A DNA stretch of 6,012 nt, taken from assembly GCA_947581845.1 (NCBI GenBank), contig CANPVY010000361.1, positions 1-6,012 of the forward strand. Direction: 5' to 3'. Under the pieces are notes generated by a model that saw only the letters and a list, made by a program, of their open reading frames with translations, made no database searches and had not been told where the DNA came from. The position numbers and the translations under genes were made by a program. This DNA comes from an uncultured bacterium. Its GTDB lineage: Bacteria > Gemmatimonadota > Gemmatimonadetes > Palauibacterales > KS3-K002. Positions within the stretch are counted from its first letter, which is position 1. Each line of letters opens with the position of its first letter. Shown piece after piece: positions 4,937 through 6,012 of this stretch.

Positions 4937-6012
4937 ATGGGCGCTTCGTCGCACCCCCTCCAGCTGCTATCCCGAAAGACGCGGCGCTGGTGCCTGCTTG
5001 CGCTGGGCGCCGTACTCTGGCCGGCGGTGCTGAACGCCCAGTGGCTCGATGCCCAGCTTCCGCGGCGCGGCGAGCTGCAAGTCGGCATCTCCGGCCAGAA
5101 CCTCACCGTCGACGAGCGATTCGCGCCCGACGGCTCCATCCGGCCGCTCAGTGAGGTCTTCGCCGTTCAGCTCGACGCCCGCCTGGTGCCGGCACTTGAT
5201 ACACTCGACACGACGCTTGCCGATGTTCTCGCGTCTCTGGACTTGCCGGCTCCCGAAGCGAGCAACCTCGGCGTGTTCCGCCACGACGTTCTCTTCGAGC
5301 GGACCCGCGCTCCGATCAGCTTGGCCTTCGGAGTCAGCGACTGGCTTGCGGTTTTCGCCGTCATTCCAATCGTCAAGGGCAAGTCGTTTGTCGGGAGCGC
5401 GCTCGACTCCGTCAGCGCCGGCCCCGCCGCATCCGCCTTCGGCCCCGACGCCGATGCCTTTTTCACGGGGCTCAGTGATGGGATTGCCAGCCTGGAGTCG
5501 GCTGTGCTGGCAGACACCCTGGCGCCCGACCTGCAGGCACAGGCGGAGGCCCTGCTCGCGGACGCTCGCAATTGGGAGGCGGGTCTTACCAGCCTGCGGG
5601 GACTGGAGTACATGCCCACGGACTCCAGCGAGGCCGGGCGCGAGCTGACCGGGCGCTATGAGGAGCTTCGCGGCGGGTTCCAGGAGTTCGAGCTTGAGCT
5701 CCCTGCCCTATCGCTCTCTCGCGCGATCAGCGTGAGTGAGGCACTCTTGCTCAGCTCGGGTGAGGAGTTCGGCATCGAGCCCATTCAGGGCCGCTCGACC
5801 GGGATCAAGTTGGGCGATATCGAGCTCGGCGTCAGCCTGCAGCCCTTCAACACCTTCCGCCAGCGCCCCGACCAGACGCGCGCGCGGTTTCCGATCCGGG
5901 CCCGGCTCGATGTGCTCTGGCGTTTGGCCTCGGGTTCCCCACCTCGACCCGAACGACTGATGGACCTGGGCGTCGGCGACGGGCAGCCCGACCTCGAATT
6001 CCGCTCCACACT
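4937..6012 (+). CDS. Secreted protein, probable outer-membrane beta-barrel transporter-like protein (5' part, runs off right edge)
   Basis: A frame of 358 residues stays open to the window end. The start is ATG 4937; an in-frame TAG lies two codons upstream, so no earlier start exists, though the Shine-Dalgarno site is weak (AGAG). A signal peptide is clear: basic 'RKTRRW' (13-18), hydrophobic 'CLLALGAVLWPAVL', then cleavage near 'LNAQ' (32-35). Mature segments alternate like outer-membrane strands: 'APISLAFGVSDWLAVFAVIPIVKG' (125-148), then 'GIKLGDIELGVSLQPFNTF' (289-307), 'RARLDVLWRLASGSPP' (321-336) and 'LGVGDGQPDLEF' (344-355). These resemble the strand pairs of small transporter-like barrels with a 'GDIELG' turn and a 'G.GQ.D.E' turn. 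Between them residues about 165-280 form a helical, acidic, Ala/Leu-rich insertion. I do not recognise a named family with certainty; barrel assignment is an inference, and the C-terminus that would show a terminal beta-signal is missing. Confidence 0.7.
   Translation, partial: MGASSHPLQLLSRKTRRWCLLALGAVLWPAVLNAQWLDAQLPRRGELQVGISGQNLTVDERFAPDGSIRPLSEVFAVQLDARLVPALDTLDTTLADVLASLDLPAPEASNLGVFRHDVLFERTRAPISLAFGVSDWLAVFAVIPIVKGKSFVGSALDSVSAGPAASAFGPDADAFFTGLSDGIASLESAVLADTLAPDLQAQAEALLADARNWEAGLTSLRGLEYMPTDSSEAGRELTGRYEELRGGFQEFELELPALSLSRAISVSEALLLSSGEEFGIEPIQGRSTGIKLGDIELGVSLQPFNTFRQRPDQTRARFPIRARLDVLWRLASGSPPRPERLMDLGVGDGQPDLEFRST

Noticed and set aside
4602..5154. Open frames on both strands across the tRNA-Cys gene
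   Set aside because: They are translations of the tRNA and its flanks; the cloverleaf explains the sequence.
5049..5648. Plus-strand frame of 199 codons overlapping the 4937 gene
   Set aside because: It is a shifted-frame shadow, rich in Ser/Arg/Pro. The 4937 frame has a signal peptide and protein-like composition and stays open for 358 codons.
1..6012. CRISPR array, insertion sequence, attachment site or phage genes
   Set aside because: No regularly spaced repeats, transposase-like frame, terminal inverted repeats or integrase were seen, and there is no partial tRNA duplication next to tRNA-Cys.

Overview
The window looks like chromosomal DNA from a GC-rich, diderm (outer-membrane-bearing) bacterium. 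The evidence is a System I cytochrome c maturation gene (ccmE), a set of type IV pilus/type II secretion prepilins, and a signal-peptide-bearing protein that looks like an outer-membrane beta-barrel. Gemmatimonadota or a similar GC-rich phylum would fit. The style of the PilX-like protein and the secreted protein ending its signal in 'NAQ' point that way, but this is an impression from memory and not a proof.

Layout from left to right. (1) Positions 1-334, minus strand: N-terminal part of CcmE, starting at GTG and running off the left edge. (2) Positions 335-1021: a divergent non-coding region of about 690 bp. It holds a sigma70-like promoter firing left towards ccmE, a second sigma70-like promoter firing right, a set of hairpins, and a textbook rho-independent terminator at 886-922. 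The right-hand promoter and terminator outline a candidate structured RNA of about 260 nt. This RNA is either a free small RNA or an attenuated leader of the next gene. (3) Positions 1022-1594, plus strand: a complete THEP1/NTPCR-family P-loop nucleoside triphosphatase. (4) Positions 1617-4521, minus strand: four overlapping or tightly spaced prepilin genes, transcribed in the order FimT/GspH, PilV/GspI, PilW/GspJ, PilX/GspK-like. (5) Positions 4727-4799, minus strand: tRNA-Cys(GCA) with a good promoter just upstream and no visible terminator before the pilin genes. (6) Positions 4937-6012, plus strand: the start of a large secreted protein, probably an outer-membrane beta-barrel, running off the right edge.

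How the genes work together. The four prepilins match the minor-pilin (tip or priming) complex known from type IV pili and type II secretion. They would be cleaved by a prepilin peptidase and would start pilus assembly, but the major pilin, ATPases, platform protein and any PilY1-like adhesin lie elsewhere. CcmE carries heme in the periplasm for c-type cytochrome assembly; its partner ccm genes probably lie beyond the left edge. The NTPase, the tRNA and the barrel protein have no obvious functional link to the pilins. The part least explained by known families is the intergenic region 630-922, where two 10-bp helices compete for the same central strand upstream of a strong terminator.
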